From: CBDDBH01 sp965225625
Lineage (GTDB): Bacteria > Pseudomonadota > Gammaproteobacteria > JADZEE01
Direction: 5' to 3'
Length of the DNA stretch: 64,000 bases
NCBI GenBank assembly: GCA_965225625.1
Contig: CBDDBH010000030.1
Location: forward strand, 1-64,000
The notes below the pieces were generated by a model that did no database searches, was not told the origin of the DNA, and saw nothing but the letters and a program-made list of their open reading frames with translations. Positions 56,242 through 64,000 of the stretch are shown one piece after another; the stretch's first letter is position 1; the number at the start of each line of letters is the position of its first letter. A program made the position numbers and the translations under genes.

Positions 56242-56262
56242 ACAAAAGCAAGCTACTCGCCA

Positions 56263-56327
56263 CTAGCCACAAGTAACAAGTCCCTCGAACCAGCAATAGT
56301 GGCTTGTGGTTAATAGCTTGTGGCTAG
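56263..56327. repeat. palindromic repeat, copy 2
   Basis: CTAGCCACAAG (56263-56273) and CTTGTGGCTAG (56317-56327), identical to the element at 26390-26454. The remaining stretch to 56760 holds the copy-specific block, the C tract and the upstream region of the intact PhyH gene. Confidence 0.7.
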
Positions 56328-56760
56328 CTGTTGCCGTGCCCTGTTCGCTCTCACCAGACCAATTTTTCTATCGGCTGCTTGGTAGCTATCCCGCACTTCA
56401 GCGCAATTTTTCGGCGGTAACTCTCAGTCCCGAGTGATCTGGCGACTTCACATTGCTGGGGTTGTTAGCAATTTACTGCGAAAGACAGTCAAAGCTTGGC
56501 ATTAAGTTAATAAGTTAACGGTGCCCCCACCCCCCCCCAAGATTAGTCTCCGTCCTGCCGGGTGTCGTCATACGATGCCGCTAATTGGCGATTTCGGCGA
56601 CCGCCACCTATGCTTAGGCGTGAAGGAGCAACCATGAGCATGAACAAAGTCCGTACGGTCCGGTCTTTGCCGACCTCCCGGATACGAGCATAGTCCAGTG
56701 GCCGTGATACTGATGCTCGTGTCCAAGTAACCGCGTACTGAGAACGAGGAGTTATTCGCG

Positions 56761-57747
56761 ATGAACGTTACCCCTCTGCGAGAGATCACAACCGAGGAGA
56801 TCGCTACCTACCACCGCGATGGCGTTGTCTGGCTGAAGGCCATCATCGATCCCGAATGGGCAACCCGGATGGGCAAGGCGATTGACGCGGCGGTCAATGA
56901 CGAACACGGCTTTGTCCTGAACCTAACCAATTACGGTCTGCAGGCAGACGAGCAGGGTGCCGTAGCGCAGCGTCCAGCCGACGACCACTTCCACCGAACA
57001 ATCGAGGCCCGCCCAGACGAAGGTGCGGCTCACTGGGATGACCCCACCTACTTACGCGGCACCGTGCTGCTTGACGATGAGGTCGGTACACACGCGCAGC
57101 GAGGCCAGTTTCTTTCCATGCATGAGACCTGGCACTCCATGCCATTCATACGGGAATTGGCACACGCTTCGCCGTTGCCTGAAATTGCGGCGACGCTGAT
57201 GGCTTCCGAAACCGCGAACTTGTATGGCGATCAGATCCTGATCAAACCGCCCCTCACACGCGAGCGGACTGCCTGGCATGCCGATGTTTCCTATGAATAC
57301 ATCGAAGGCGATCAAGTGATCGGGCTACGCGTGGTGGCCGATGAAGAGGACGAAACGCTCGGTAGCGTTGAATACCTGCGCGGCTCCCATCGCGACGGCA
57401 CTGTGTATAAATGTACGTATTTCATCAGTGCTTTGGCGGCGGAAAAAGATCCCGGTGCGGATATACCCGACATCGAAAGCAACAAAGCGGGCTACGACGT
57501 CGTCCAATTCGCGCCGCGCCCAGGCGACATCGTTGTCCACCACCTGCGCTGCCTGCACGGTGCCGGTGGTAACCGATCGGCCAGTCGAACGCGGCGCGCA
57601 ACGACGGTACGTTACTGTGGAGATGACGTGCGCTTCAAATTCCGCCCTTGGGCGCCGCCGTCGAACCGGCCGCCGCTAGAGGATGGAGATCCTCTGACGC
57701 TGGCGCCGGAAACCTACCCGCAATGCTGGCCACGTGAGATCGACTGA
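56761..57747 (+). CDS. phytanoyl-CoA dioxygenase (PhyH) family protein, copy 2
   Basis: A 328-residue Fe(II)/2-oxoglutarate oxygenase with the same protein sequence as the gene at 27047: HAD (173-175), His266 and Arg276 are all kept. The ribosome site GAGGAG is also shared. In this copy the following RidA gene is cut short, so only the dioxygenase itself is duplicated intact. A neighbouring Rieske oxygenase gene lies convergent about 600 bases downstream. Confidence 0.92.
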   Translation: MNVTPLREITTEEIATYHRDGVVWLKAIIDPEWATRMGKAIDAAVNDEHGFVLNLTNYGLQADEQGAVAQRPADDHFHRTIEARPDEGAAHWDDPTYLRGTVLLDDEVGTHAQRGQFLSMHETWHSMPFIRELAHASPLPEIAATLMASETANLYGDQILIKPPLTRERTAWHADVSYEYIEGDQVIGLRVVADEEDETLGSVEYLRGSHRDGTVYKCTYFISALAAEKDPGADIPDIESNKAGYDVVQFAPRPGDIVVHHLRCLHGAGGNRSASRTRRATTVRYCGDDVRFKFRPWAPPSNRPPLEDGDPLTLAPETYPQCWPREID

Positions 57748-57806
57748 CCGTCGGCGAGCGAGCGACCAGGTAACAACAAAAGGAGTTTGCAATACCAATA
57801 GAACGA

Positions 57807-57923
57807 ATGAATATCGGACCGCGCATGAGCCAAATCGTAAAGCATGGCAATACTGTATATCTCGCCGGCCAGGTGGCTTTTGACGCTCCCGGCGAATCGG
57901 TGACCAAACAGACTGAGAATATA
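57807..57923 (+). pseudogene. RidA N-terminal fragment, copy 2
   Basis: The RidA start (MSQIVKHGNTVYLAGQVAF) is present, but after the codons for TKQTENI the sequence leaves the repeat and continues as unrelated residues (EYMNQGVRSLDRR) to a stop at 58079. About two thirds of the gene is missing. Confidence 0.8.
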
Positions 57924-58340
57924 GAGTATATGAACCAAGGTGTCAGATCGCTTGATCGCAGAAAAACTGAATTCAAGGGGGCTGACCCTGAGCGAGCCGG
58001 TTGCAATCTACCTCGCTCGACCAGATTCCCGCTACATGAAAATTGTAGGTATGCGGCCTTTTGCTCTGCATTCCTCTGAGGAAAAAACAAGAGCGATTGC
58101 CGGGGCCGCAAATGGCGGAGGTACTGAGTGCCGTGTGGGGGAAAGTCCGTGCGTCATGTAGAACTCCCGTTGGATGAATTCGCGAAGTTCAACGAGGACC
58201 TGGCGATAGTGTACAAATGGCTGAACGAATTCGGGCAAGACGCGGATCTGGCCGCCTCACGGTCTATGTGCCCGGACATGCTGCGCTTCGAGGCCTGGAT
58301 CCGTCGTTGTTCTCGCTTCATGGATGAAGACGCGAGCCCA
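57924..58340 (+). other. region behind the repeat, uncertain open frame
   Basis: A frame at 58128-58436 contains protein-like sequence (ELPLDEFAKFNEDLAIVYKW, MLRFEAWIRRCSRFMDED) but no recognised family, and it overlaps the 3' end of the convergent Rieske gene by about 95 bases. The first part may be the tail of a lost gene. Confidence 0.25.
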
Positions 58341-59441
58341 TTAAGTATGCTCAGCGACTGCATCGCGGTGTTCTGCATTGGCCATGCGTTCGAGAATGCG
58401 CCGCCCCTGGATGGCCAGCTGATCGCTCGGATATGACACCACCGGGTGATCGTATAGATCACCGCTACCGATACTCTCCTGCTGCGCCTCGATGACGACC
58501 TTGTCTTCATAGAAAGCGCGCGTCGCCGTCTGGTGCCAGAAATCACCGAACGCTGGGTCCCTGTCGATGAGCCGATACCACGTACGGAAAAAATAATTCG
58601 TGGTGGTCTCGGTCTCCGGCGACAGCAAGTGGGTGCTCATGCAACCGACTTGCTCATCCTCAGGCCCATCGAGCGGTCCGAGCACTTGTAGAAAAATGAA
58701 CACGCCCGGGGCGCGCCACTCCACATCCATGCGCATATCGATAGGCTGCCGGTAGTCGGGCTCGGTTCCTTTGATGCGCGCATAGGCCTCGACGGATGCC
58801 GGCCCCTGCAAGCCGTTGCGGACCACGTAATGATAGGCGATACCCTGATCCAGCAGCTCGGTGTCGAACTGCGCCTCCGTTGCGGCCGCTTTGCTATCGG
58901 TCGCACCACCGCTCGCCAGCCAGAGCGGCGAGCCGAAGGTACTTTGATGGACGTAGGACGCGTGTGCGGCGTCCAGCAGGTTGTCGACAATCAGGCGGTA
59001 GTCGGAGCCGAAGCCCAGCATCTCGCCATCGATCCGCTCATACGGATCCACAGCCCGGGAAAGAAAGTCCGGTATGGTGCGCTCGTCCTGGCTCAGGGCG
59101 GGATCCCCGGGCCACACCCAAATCAGACCGTAGCGCTCGCGCACGGGATAGCTGCGAACGCTGGCACCCTGAAGTACTTTTTCTTGACCGGGAAATTCGA
59201 CGCAGCTGCCGTCGTTGGCGAAACGCGCCCCATGGTAGCCGCACTGCAGCGTGCCGTTTACCACCTTGCCTTGCGAAAGTCGCGCCAGCCGGTGCGAGCA
59301 GCGGTCCTGAAGGACACCCACCGTATCATCGGCACATCGAAACAGCACGATCGGATCGCCCAGGATCCGCCGGCCGAGAACGGTGTCAGCCCCAACTTCT
59401 GCAGTTCTTGCCACGACATACCACGCGTTACGAACGAACAT
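58341..59441 (-). CDS. Rieske 2Fe-2S oxygenase (vanillate O-demethylase oxygenase-like)
   Basis: A 366-residue oxygenase component. The Rieske cluster ligands are Cys48, His50, Cys67 and His70 (RCSHRLARLSQG and LQCGYHGARF). The mononuclear iron site lies in DNLLDAAHASYVH with two His and the bridging Asp region. Length and order match VanA-type demethylases, which remove methyl groups from aromatic ethers with electrons from a separate reductase; the exact substrate is unknown. AGAGGAGG lies 8 bases before the ATG at 59441, so this start is chosen over the longer TTG frame. No reductase gene is adjacent. Confidence 0.9.
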   Translation of the reverse strand: MFVRNAWYVVARTAEVGADTVLGRRILGDPIVLFRCADDTVGVLQDRCSHRLARLSQGKVVNGTLQCGYHGARFANDGSCVEFPGQEKVLQGASVRSYPVRERYGLIWVWPGDPALSQDERTIPDFLSRAVDPYERIDGEMLGFGSDYRLIVDNLLDAAHASYVHQSTFGSPLWLASGGATDSKAAATEAQFDTELLDQGIAYHYVVRNGLQGPASVEAYARIKGTEPDYRQPIDMRMDVEWRAPGVFIFLQVLGPLDGPEDEQVGCMSTHLLSPETETTTNYFFRTWYRLIDRDPAFGDFWHQTATRAFYEDKVVIEAQQESIGSGDLYDHPVVSYPSDQLAIQGRRILERMANAEHRDAVAEHT

Positions 59442-59812
59442 CGCGCCTGCCTCCTCTGCGAACGCCAAATCAATTTGCCGGCCAGTGCCTCCGATAACGG
59501 CCGACGAGCCAGCGGTTGAAATGTGGCAGGGTGCCTTCCTGCGACGAATAACTGCCGCCTGGTCCGAACCGCGAGTTCAAACCGATTTGGACCATTGTAG
59601 CAGCATGCTCAACGCGCATAAGAGATCCATTTCCGCCCGCATCTCGATGTAATTCCCGGGCTTACTCATCGGTTCGCGTATTTCGGGCCACAAATTCACA
59701 TGGGAAAAAAGTTGGGGGCTGATTACGACAGTCAGTAAACCCACGAAGAACCACGTCTCATCTGTTAATGGCCGGCCAATTACGGCCGTGCATCCCATAA
59801 ATGTGATCGCCG
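59442..59812. other. intergenic region, nothing recognised
   Basis: It should contain the promoter of the Rieske gene. No gene or repeat was identified. Confidence 0.4.
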
Positions 59813-60330
59813 TCATGCAGCTAAGCGTTTATAGCGATGGTGAAGACCGCCCAGCAATGGAAATGCCATCACAATACCTTCTTCACGCGATTCCAGTGCC
59901 CTGGCCGACGGCGAGTCCTTACTTAGGGAGAGGTGTGTGCGGTAGCCGTCGTAATAACTCAGGTATTCTTTAAGCACGCGTCGCAGATGTCGCTCGTTCA
60001 CAACGATGAGATGATCCAAACACTCGCGACGGATACTACCGATTACCCGTTCGGCGTATGCGTTCTCCCAAGGTGATGCTGGCGTCGTTACGATCTCGTA
60101 TATGCCGAGACTACCAATCCGCCGCTGTACAGCTGCGCCGTAAATCCCATCACCGTCCCTAATCAGATACTTTGGCGCCGTGTCGAACGGAAACGCACCA
60201 AGCACATGCCGGAGATCGGCATCGAGGCCTCAATATGGCTGGCAGCAAAGAAAGTCGTCGCCATCGGTGCCGACACAAAAACTCACGTTGCCGGGAATCG
60301 GCAAGGGTGGCCGGGTAGGTCGCCACCTGC
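59813..60330 (-). mobile_element. IS transposase fragment
   Basis: The minus-strand frame 59813-60205 holds the end of a DDE transposase: KYLIRDGDGIYG (second Asp), SPWENAYAERVIGSIRREC (catalytic Glu) and HRYKRLAA tail, related to the fragment at 43781-44356. Upstream the coding sense continues in broken frames to about 60330. The N-terminal half is lost. The stretch 60331-60617 holds nothing recognisable. Confidence 0.75.
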
Positions 60331-60617
60331 AGACATTCGTCTGATTCGAACGTTGTCATTTGATGGTCCGCTTTCCCGATATCTGTAACACCGCCCCACC
60401 ACAGTGCCGGCAGGTAACGATTTGATGACTAGCCGCAACCAAAGGCAGTTTGCGCATCAACGAGCCGCAGCCAGGTCCAGTCGGTCAGATCTAATGTAAT
60501 CGATGGCGATCTTCGATGGAACCGCAAAGTGGCCGCTAAAGCTCCACATTAAACACCTGTCCACGCTGTATATAGAATAATCGAGCGCTAAACCATTGTT
60601 TCTACTTCCTCTGCAAA

Positions 60618-60681
60618 TTGATAGCGACTCGAAATTATCTATAATGTTGTGCTAAACTAGATGGTATTGACTCGAAACTAT
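60618..60681 (+). promoter_or_regulatory. promoter and direct repeats before the Rrf2-like gene
   Basis: TTGATA (60618-60623) and TATAAT (60640-60645) with a 16-base spacer form a sigma70 promoter. GACTCGAAATTAT (60626-60638) and GACTCGAAACTAT (60669-60681) are direct repeats 43 bases apart, one inside the promoter spacer, one just before the gene. They are candidate operators for autoregulation. Confidence 0.55.
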
Positions 60682-60697
60682 GTTTCGGGAATTCACG

Positions 60698-61087
60698 ATG
60701 GCTCGCAAATCCTCTAAGACCATCGCAGGCACAATCAATGCATTGTGGGCGCTGATTGACATTGCGATCCACCAAAGCGATGGCCCGGTTTCGTTGACCT
60801 CAATTGCCGAACGCCAGGCAATCGACGTTGGATCCTTGAGGATTGCGCTGTGGCAATTGCGGCTGGGCGGTTTGGTAAAGGTGCAGATCGGTCGATATTA
60901 TGGATACCAGCTCGCGAGGAATATTGAGCAAATCGCACTTACTGACGTTTTGGCTGCGGTAGATGAGAGTGCCGCATTCGCCAAGCTAACGCGACGTTCC
61001 CACGAGCAGGACTTTCCCACGGTCACAAATGTCTCGCCTTTATGGCTGGGCCAAACCGGACTGCGGGTGACCAACGTGATCCACTAA
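60698..61087 (+). CDS. Rrf2-like winged-helix transcriptional regulator
   Basis: A protein of about 129 residues with an Rrf2-type winged helix: INALWALIDIAIHQSDGPVS, LTSIAERQAIDVGSLRIALW, LRLGGLVKVQ, a short wing GRYYGYQLA and then ALTDVLAAVDES (given as LTDVLAAVDES). Iron-sulfur members of this family have three Cys after the wing, and none is present here, so it should sense something else or act without a cluster. ATG 60698 is preferred; 60680 is an alternative. It is followed by the nuoI-like gene in the same direction. Confidence 0.72.
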   Translation: MARKSSKTIAGTINALWALIDIAIHQSDGPVSLTSIAERQAIDVGSLRIALWQLRLGGLVKVQIGRYYGYQLARNIEQIALTDVLAAVDESAAFAKLTRRSHEQDFPTVTNVSPLWLGQTGLRVTNVIH

Positions 61088-61263
61088 CGAGGTTATAGGG
61101 CCGATCCCCCGCTTAGCGCTACCACTATTGGCGCAATGGCCCGGTGCTGCCCAACGGAGTTCATATCCCCTTATGGACTCCCCCCACCCCTCGTGGTTCG
61201 TGGTGGTACCGGGCTTTTCCCTGAGCGACGGTCGGACTCGTGATAACGGCTTGAGAACTGGTG

Positions 61264-61773
61264 ATGTCGGAACGCTCTCGCTTGGCCTCAGTGTTTCATT
61301 ATCTCAACAGCCTACTGCTGTGGGAGCTTCTCATTGGCCTGCGCCTCACGGGGCGACGACTATTCTCGCCGAAGATCACTATTCAATACCCGGAGGAAAA
61401 AACCCCTCAATCGCCTCGCTTTCGCGGACTCCACGCGCTGCGGCGCTATGCTAATGGCGAGGAACGCTGCATCGGTTGCCAGCTATGTGAGGCCGTTTGC
61501 CCCGCGGTTGCGATCACAATAGAAACAGAGCCACGGACCGCCGACGGCACCCGGCGAACAACGCGCTACGATATCGACCTTTTCAAGTGTATTTACTGCG
61601 GGTTTTGCGAGGAGGCTTGTCCGGTAGACGCTATCGTGGAAACCCGCGTATTCGAGTACCACATGGAGCACCGCGACGAGCGTACCATGACAAAAGAGAA
61701 ACTTCTCGCTGTGGGCGACCGATACGAAGACGTTATTGCCGCGGATTTACACGATGATGCGCCCTTCCGCTAA
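61264..61773 (+). CDS. nuoI: NuoI-like 8Fe ferredoxin subunit of NADH:quinone oxidoreductase
   Basis: A 169-residue protein matching NuoI in full length. Two 4Fe-4S motifs are intact: Cys69, 72, 75, 79 (CIGCQLCEAVCP) and Cys109, 112, 115, 119 (CIYCGFCEEACP). Family marks LTGRRLFSPKITIQYPEEK and RFRGLHALRRYANGEERC are present. In complex I this subunit carries electrons to the quinone site. Here it stands alone, with no other nuo gene in the window, which is unusual because nuoI normally lies within the operon. It may be a second copy or serve a different electron-transfer enzyme. Confidence 0.88.
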   Translation: MSERSRLASVFHYLNSLLLWELLIGLRLTGRRLFSPKITIQYPEEKTPQSPRFRGLHALRRYANGEERCIGCQLCEAVCPAVAITIETEPRTADGTRRTTRYDIDLFKCIYCGFCEEACPVDAIVETRVFEYHMEHRDERTMTKEKLLAVGDRYEDVIAADLHDDAPFR

Positions 61774-61831
61774 ATCGTAGACCGGTCTCGCCACCTTATG
61801 TCTGCTGATGCATACAGCGTTCAAGCCATAA

Positions 61832-63409
61832 TCAATCCCGATTGCGAGAAATGCGAGCTATATCTGGATAGCCCAGAGCTGTCAGAAACATGACGTTCTT
61901 CCCCGCTGCGTGTGGCGAGAAAAACTCCTTCACCTCGTCATCGAAAAACGTAAGACCGGTCGCTCCGAAATGTTGTGCATATGCTGCCAAATACAATCTG
62001 CCGCCGGTGATCCCACCTTCGAGTTGAGCAGCGCGATAACCACGATTCCCAAAGCACTCCAGGATCGGGGCGAGTGAAGCCAAACAATAAACGTTAACAG
62101 CTGCATCAGCCGCGAGCTGCTGGGATAGACCCAAGTATCCAGACTCCTTGCGAAAACGCCCCTCCGCAAGCAATTCCAACGTCCGCTCATCGCGCCGGTA
62201 ATAGTAGGTGCCAGGCGCCAGGCCCTCTACAGCATGCACGATGAGATACAAGTCAATTAGCGTTCTCGTCGCCGGTTCGAGGAAATCGCCATCAATGGCG
62301 CACGAAGCACGTTCCAGCAAGGTAGAAAGCCCTTCAAATGTGATAGCGCGCGACGCATCGAACGCTCTTGTCGAACCACGGCGGCGAATAACACTTGCCA
62401 ATGACTCCGACGGCAATTCACCTTTTGGCATTGTACGCAGCTGCTGTACCGGCCCGGTTGCCGGGGCTGGCTTGAGATTTGGGGTATTACCGCGCCAAGC
62501 TGCGGCTTCAGCACCACTCTCGAGCGACGAGGCAAGGTGTATTTCTCGGATCTGCGGGTAGTCGATTTGAGAGGGGGACAGCGGTTCGGTTTCAAACCCC
62601 AAGGTCGGCATTGGTGGTGTGGTCAGTAAGCTTTTCTGGGAACGCCCCAATGGTACAAGCGTCAAAGCGCCCTCCCGCTGCGGATCAATTCCCAATAGCA
62701 TCTCTACCGAAGCATCAGCGAAACCTACAATTACGCTCGGTTGCAGCGCATGTGCTTGAGCGATGGCGAGGAGATTCGCATGCAGTGTTCCACTATCCCA
62801 AAAACAGTGACGATACGCTCGTGTCTGATATTTCCAGGCATTGCGCCAGTAGGTTGAAGCGCTCACTAAGATCGCTGGCGCCTGTGCTATACGAGGATGA
62901 TCGCCAGACGCGGCCACCAGTACACCGCGAAAATCACCTGCTCGAAGCTGGTGAAGCGCTAAATCATGCGGACCGAACTGATATACACCAGCAGACAGGT
63001 CGGGGAGGTCTTGCGTTACAAGATAAAGGTCAATGTGATACAGGGCGCCGGTATTGGAGTAGGCACGGAAATAGACGTCACGGCCAGCGTGACGTTTTAC
63101 TTTAGTGATGCCCGCAGCCAAGAACAGCACCTGCGAAAGTATCGCGAGGTCGGGAATGATATCAGCCCTGACTTCGGGATCGGCTAGAGCCGAAATTGCC
63201 TCCAGCGCGGGGAGTGTCGGCTTATCGAGAACGCGGTGATCTCGTGGAAGAGGAACGGACTCCAAACCGCGGTAGATCTTGAACGGAAGCGGTTGGTTTT
63301 CCCAATCAAGAAAATGGGGGTTTGTCCGAATACTCTGCGCACTGTGTTTAGTGCTCTCGTGATATTTGAGGGCCGTTTGAATAGATTGGTTTTGGCTTGA
63401 GTGGGCCAT
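61832..63409 (-). CDS. SagB/ThcOx-type oxidoreductase with two nitroreductase domains
   Basis: A 525-residue FMN oxidoreductase. Two nitroreductase-fold domains follow one another: about residues 1-280 (ALKYHESTKHSAQSIRTNP start, ITKVKRHAGRDVYFRAYSNT, YWRNAWKYQTRAYRHCFWDSG) and about 330-525 (SVIRRRGSTRAFDASRAITF, IVHAVEGLAPGTYYY, GNRGYRAAQLEGGITGGRLY). In thiazole/oxazole peptide pathways such proteins oxidise azolines to azoles. No YcaO, precursor or transporter gene is nearby, so the role is open. I prefer ATG 63409 because the following residues match the usual start; the frame extends to GTG 63484. It is convergent with nuoI. Confidence 0.85.
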   Translation of the reverse strand: MAHSSQNQSIQTALKYHESTKHSAQSIRTNPHFLDWENQPLPFKIYRGLESVPLPRDHRVLDKPTLPALEAISALADPEVRADIIPDLAILSQVLFLAAGITKVKRHAGRDVYFRAYSNTGALYHIDLYLVTQDLPDLSAGVYQFGPHDLALHQLRAGDFRGVLVAASGDHPRIAQAPAILVSASTYWRNAWKYQTRAYRHCFWDSGTLHANLLAIAQAHALQPSVIVGFADASVEMLLGIDPQREGALTLVPLGRSQKSLLTTPPMPTLGFETEPLSPSQIDYPQIREIHLASSLESGAEAAAWRGNTPNLKPAPATGPVQQLRTMPKGELPSESLASVIRRRGSTRAFDASRAITFEGLSTLLERASCAIDGDFLEPATRTLIDLYLIVHAVEGLAPGTYYYRRDERTLELLAEGRFRKESGYLGLSQQLAADAAVNVYCLASLAPILECFGNRGYRAAQLEGGITGGRLYLAAYAQHFGATGLTFFDDEVKEFFSPHAAGKNVMFLTALGYPDIARISRNRD

Positions 63410-64000
63410 CGATGCTTCTTCTCGGCCAAAAACCCTTCCCAATAAGGCAGGAGTAGAGCTGGCGGCAGGTAATTCGGACTTCACCTATAAGTATAGGTCA
63501 CTGGCAAGCGTTAACGGCGCGACGAGCGGATCGAGTACGGCAATGTCCTCCAGTGAGAGGGCTTCCATCTGGAAGTATGCCGGCCTTCGGCGCGAGGTAC
63601 CTTATGTCGAGGAAGTGACTATACAGGTGCGGGTTCGTTATCAACTGGTACACTTGAAGAGGGCGCTTCGGGGCAGGGCATCGGATGAGTTCATCCTGCA
63701 GTTACTTCGATGCACCTGGTCCAATCGCGCCGATCGCTAGTCCGAGCTACGGACCTCTGAGACGGCGGCGCCGAAAATCGGAATGTCATACATCGGCGAC
63801 TGAACGAGGCGAAGTCGGCAGAAACGAAGAGCCAGTTTACAGGTCGTGTTCGAATTCGATGCGTCCGGGGGTACGACGCCCGGATCAGGAACTCAGAGAG
63901 ATCCGGCCGGACGTTGCCAAGCAACACAGATTTCGGTCAGTTCGGACTCTCGCAGAGGCTCATCGACGAACGCGCACTCATACCCTGTGTCACCGGACTG
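63410..64000. other. end of window, nothing recognised
   Basis: Apart from the possible 5' extension of the SagB-type gene and its promoter (TATACT on the minus strand near 63490), no gene is recognised. Short frames at 63543-63927 lack family resemblance. Confidence 0.4.

Larger units (their letters stand above)
55671..57923 (+). repeat. large direct repeat, copy 2 (PhyH-RidA unit)
   Basis: 2253 bases matching 25799-28209. Copy 2 carries a 68-base block (56351-56418) where copy 1 has IS91-type sequence; its minus strand reads as the last about 22 codons of some protein (KIALKCGIATKQPIEKLVW then stop). The C tract at about 56531 has 9 C. The right edge cuts the RidA gene after the codons for TKQTENI. 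Confidence 0.93.

Noticed and set aside
58125..58160. Sequence resembling group II intron domain V or an RNase P motif (GGGGGAAAGTCCGTGC)
   Set aside because: The required pairing partner strand and the AGC triad context are missing and no intron-encoded protein is nearby.

Overview
The window looks like a metagenome-derived contig with two parts of different origin. Bases 1 to about 8.23 kb carry a 23S-5S rRNA unit and four genes of secreted or lipid-anchored type: a His/Glu-rich lipoprotein, a LamG protein, a pyridoxamine-oxidase-fold protein and a large HExxH secreted protein. They have consensus sigma70 promoters and an A/T-richer style that I associate with sponge-symbiont phyla such as Poribacteria. 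From about 8.23 kb to the end the genes are gammaproteobacterial in type and richer in G/C. The switch falls inside one open frame (6248-8848), so it is either an assembly chimera or a recombination scar. The taxonomic reading is inference from family resemblance only.

Layout: 9.0-13.1 kb holds an orphan xanthine-dehydrogenase-type molybdenum hydroxylase with RidA, divergent from an adenosine-deaminase-family gene. 13.3-17.2 kb holds a membrane-anchored hypothetical protein, a choice-of-anchor-B repeat protein, a transposase remnant and a Rieske-oxygenase fragment. 17.2-25.4 kb is one coherent system, two divergent transcription units. One encodes DUF350, a lipoprotein, a K+ channel, DUF2491, PspA, DUF2170 and a membrane aminopropyltransferase. 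The other encodes a small HTH-like protein, AdoMet decarboxylase and an M50B-like membrane protease. Several genes overlap by 4 bases. Together they suggest an envelope-stress system built on PspA, ion flux and polyamine synthesis, related to the E. coli yjfIJKL cluster.

25.8-28.4 kb is a unit (PhyH pseudogene, intact PhyH dioxygenase, RidA) repeated almost perfectly at 55.7-57.9 kb. 28.9-38.5 kb carries a membrane sulfatase-like protein and a signalling block: REC-LuxR regulator, PAS sensor without output domain, GGDEF cyclase and REC-GGDEF-EAL protein. 38.9-52.5 kb is full of insertion-sequence debris among an acyl-CoA-dehydrogenase-like flavoprotein, a membrane redoxin, a SpoIIE-type phosphatase, a beta-carbonic anhydrase, a CDP-alcohol phosphatidyltransferase, a methyltransferase and an exported RidA. 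The redoxin reads through an in-frame UGA at its catalytic cysteine and has a SECIS-like hairpin just after it, so it is a probable selenoprotein. 52.7-63.4 kb holds a frameshifted TonB-dependent receptor, the second PhyH unit, a Rieske oxygenase, an Rrf2-like regulator, a lone NuoI and a two-domain SagB-type oxidoreductase.

The best leads are the selenoprotein redoxin, the PspA/polyamine/ion-channel cluster, the duplicated PhyH unit, and the organism-type junction near 8.23 kb, which should be settled before the two parts are interpreted together.
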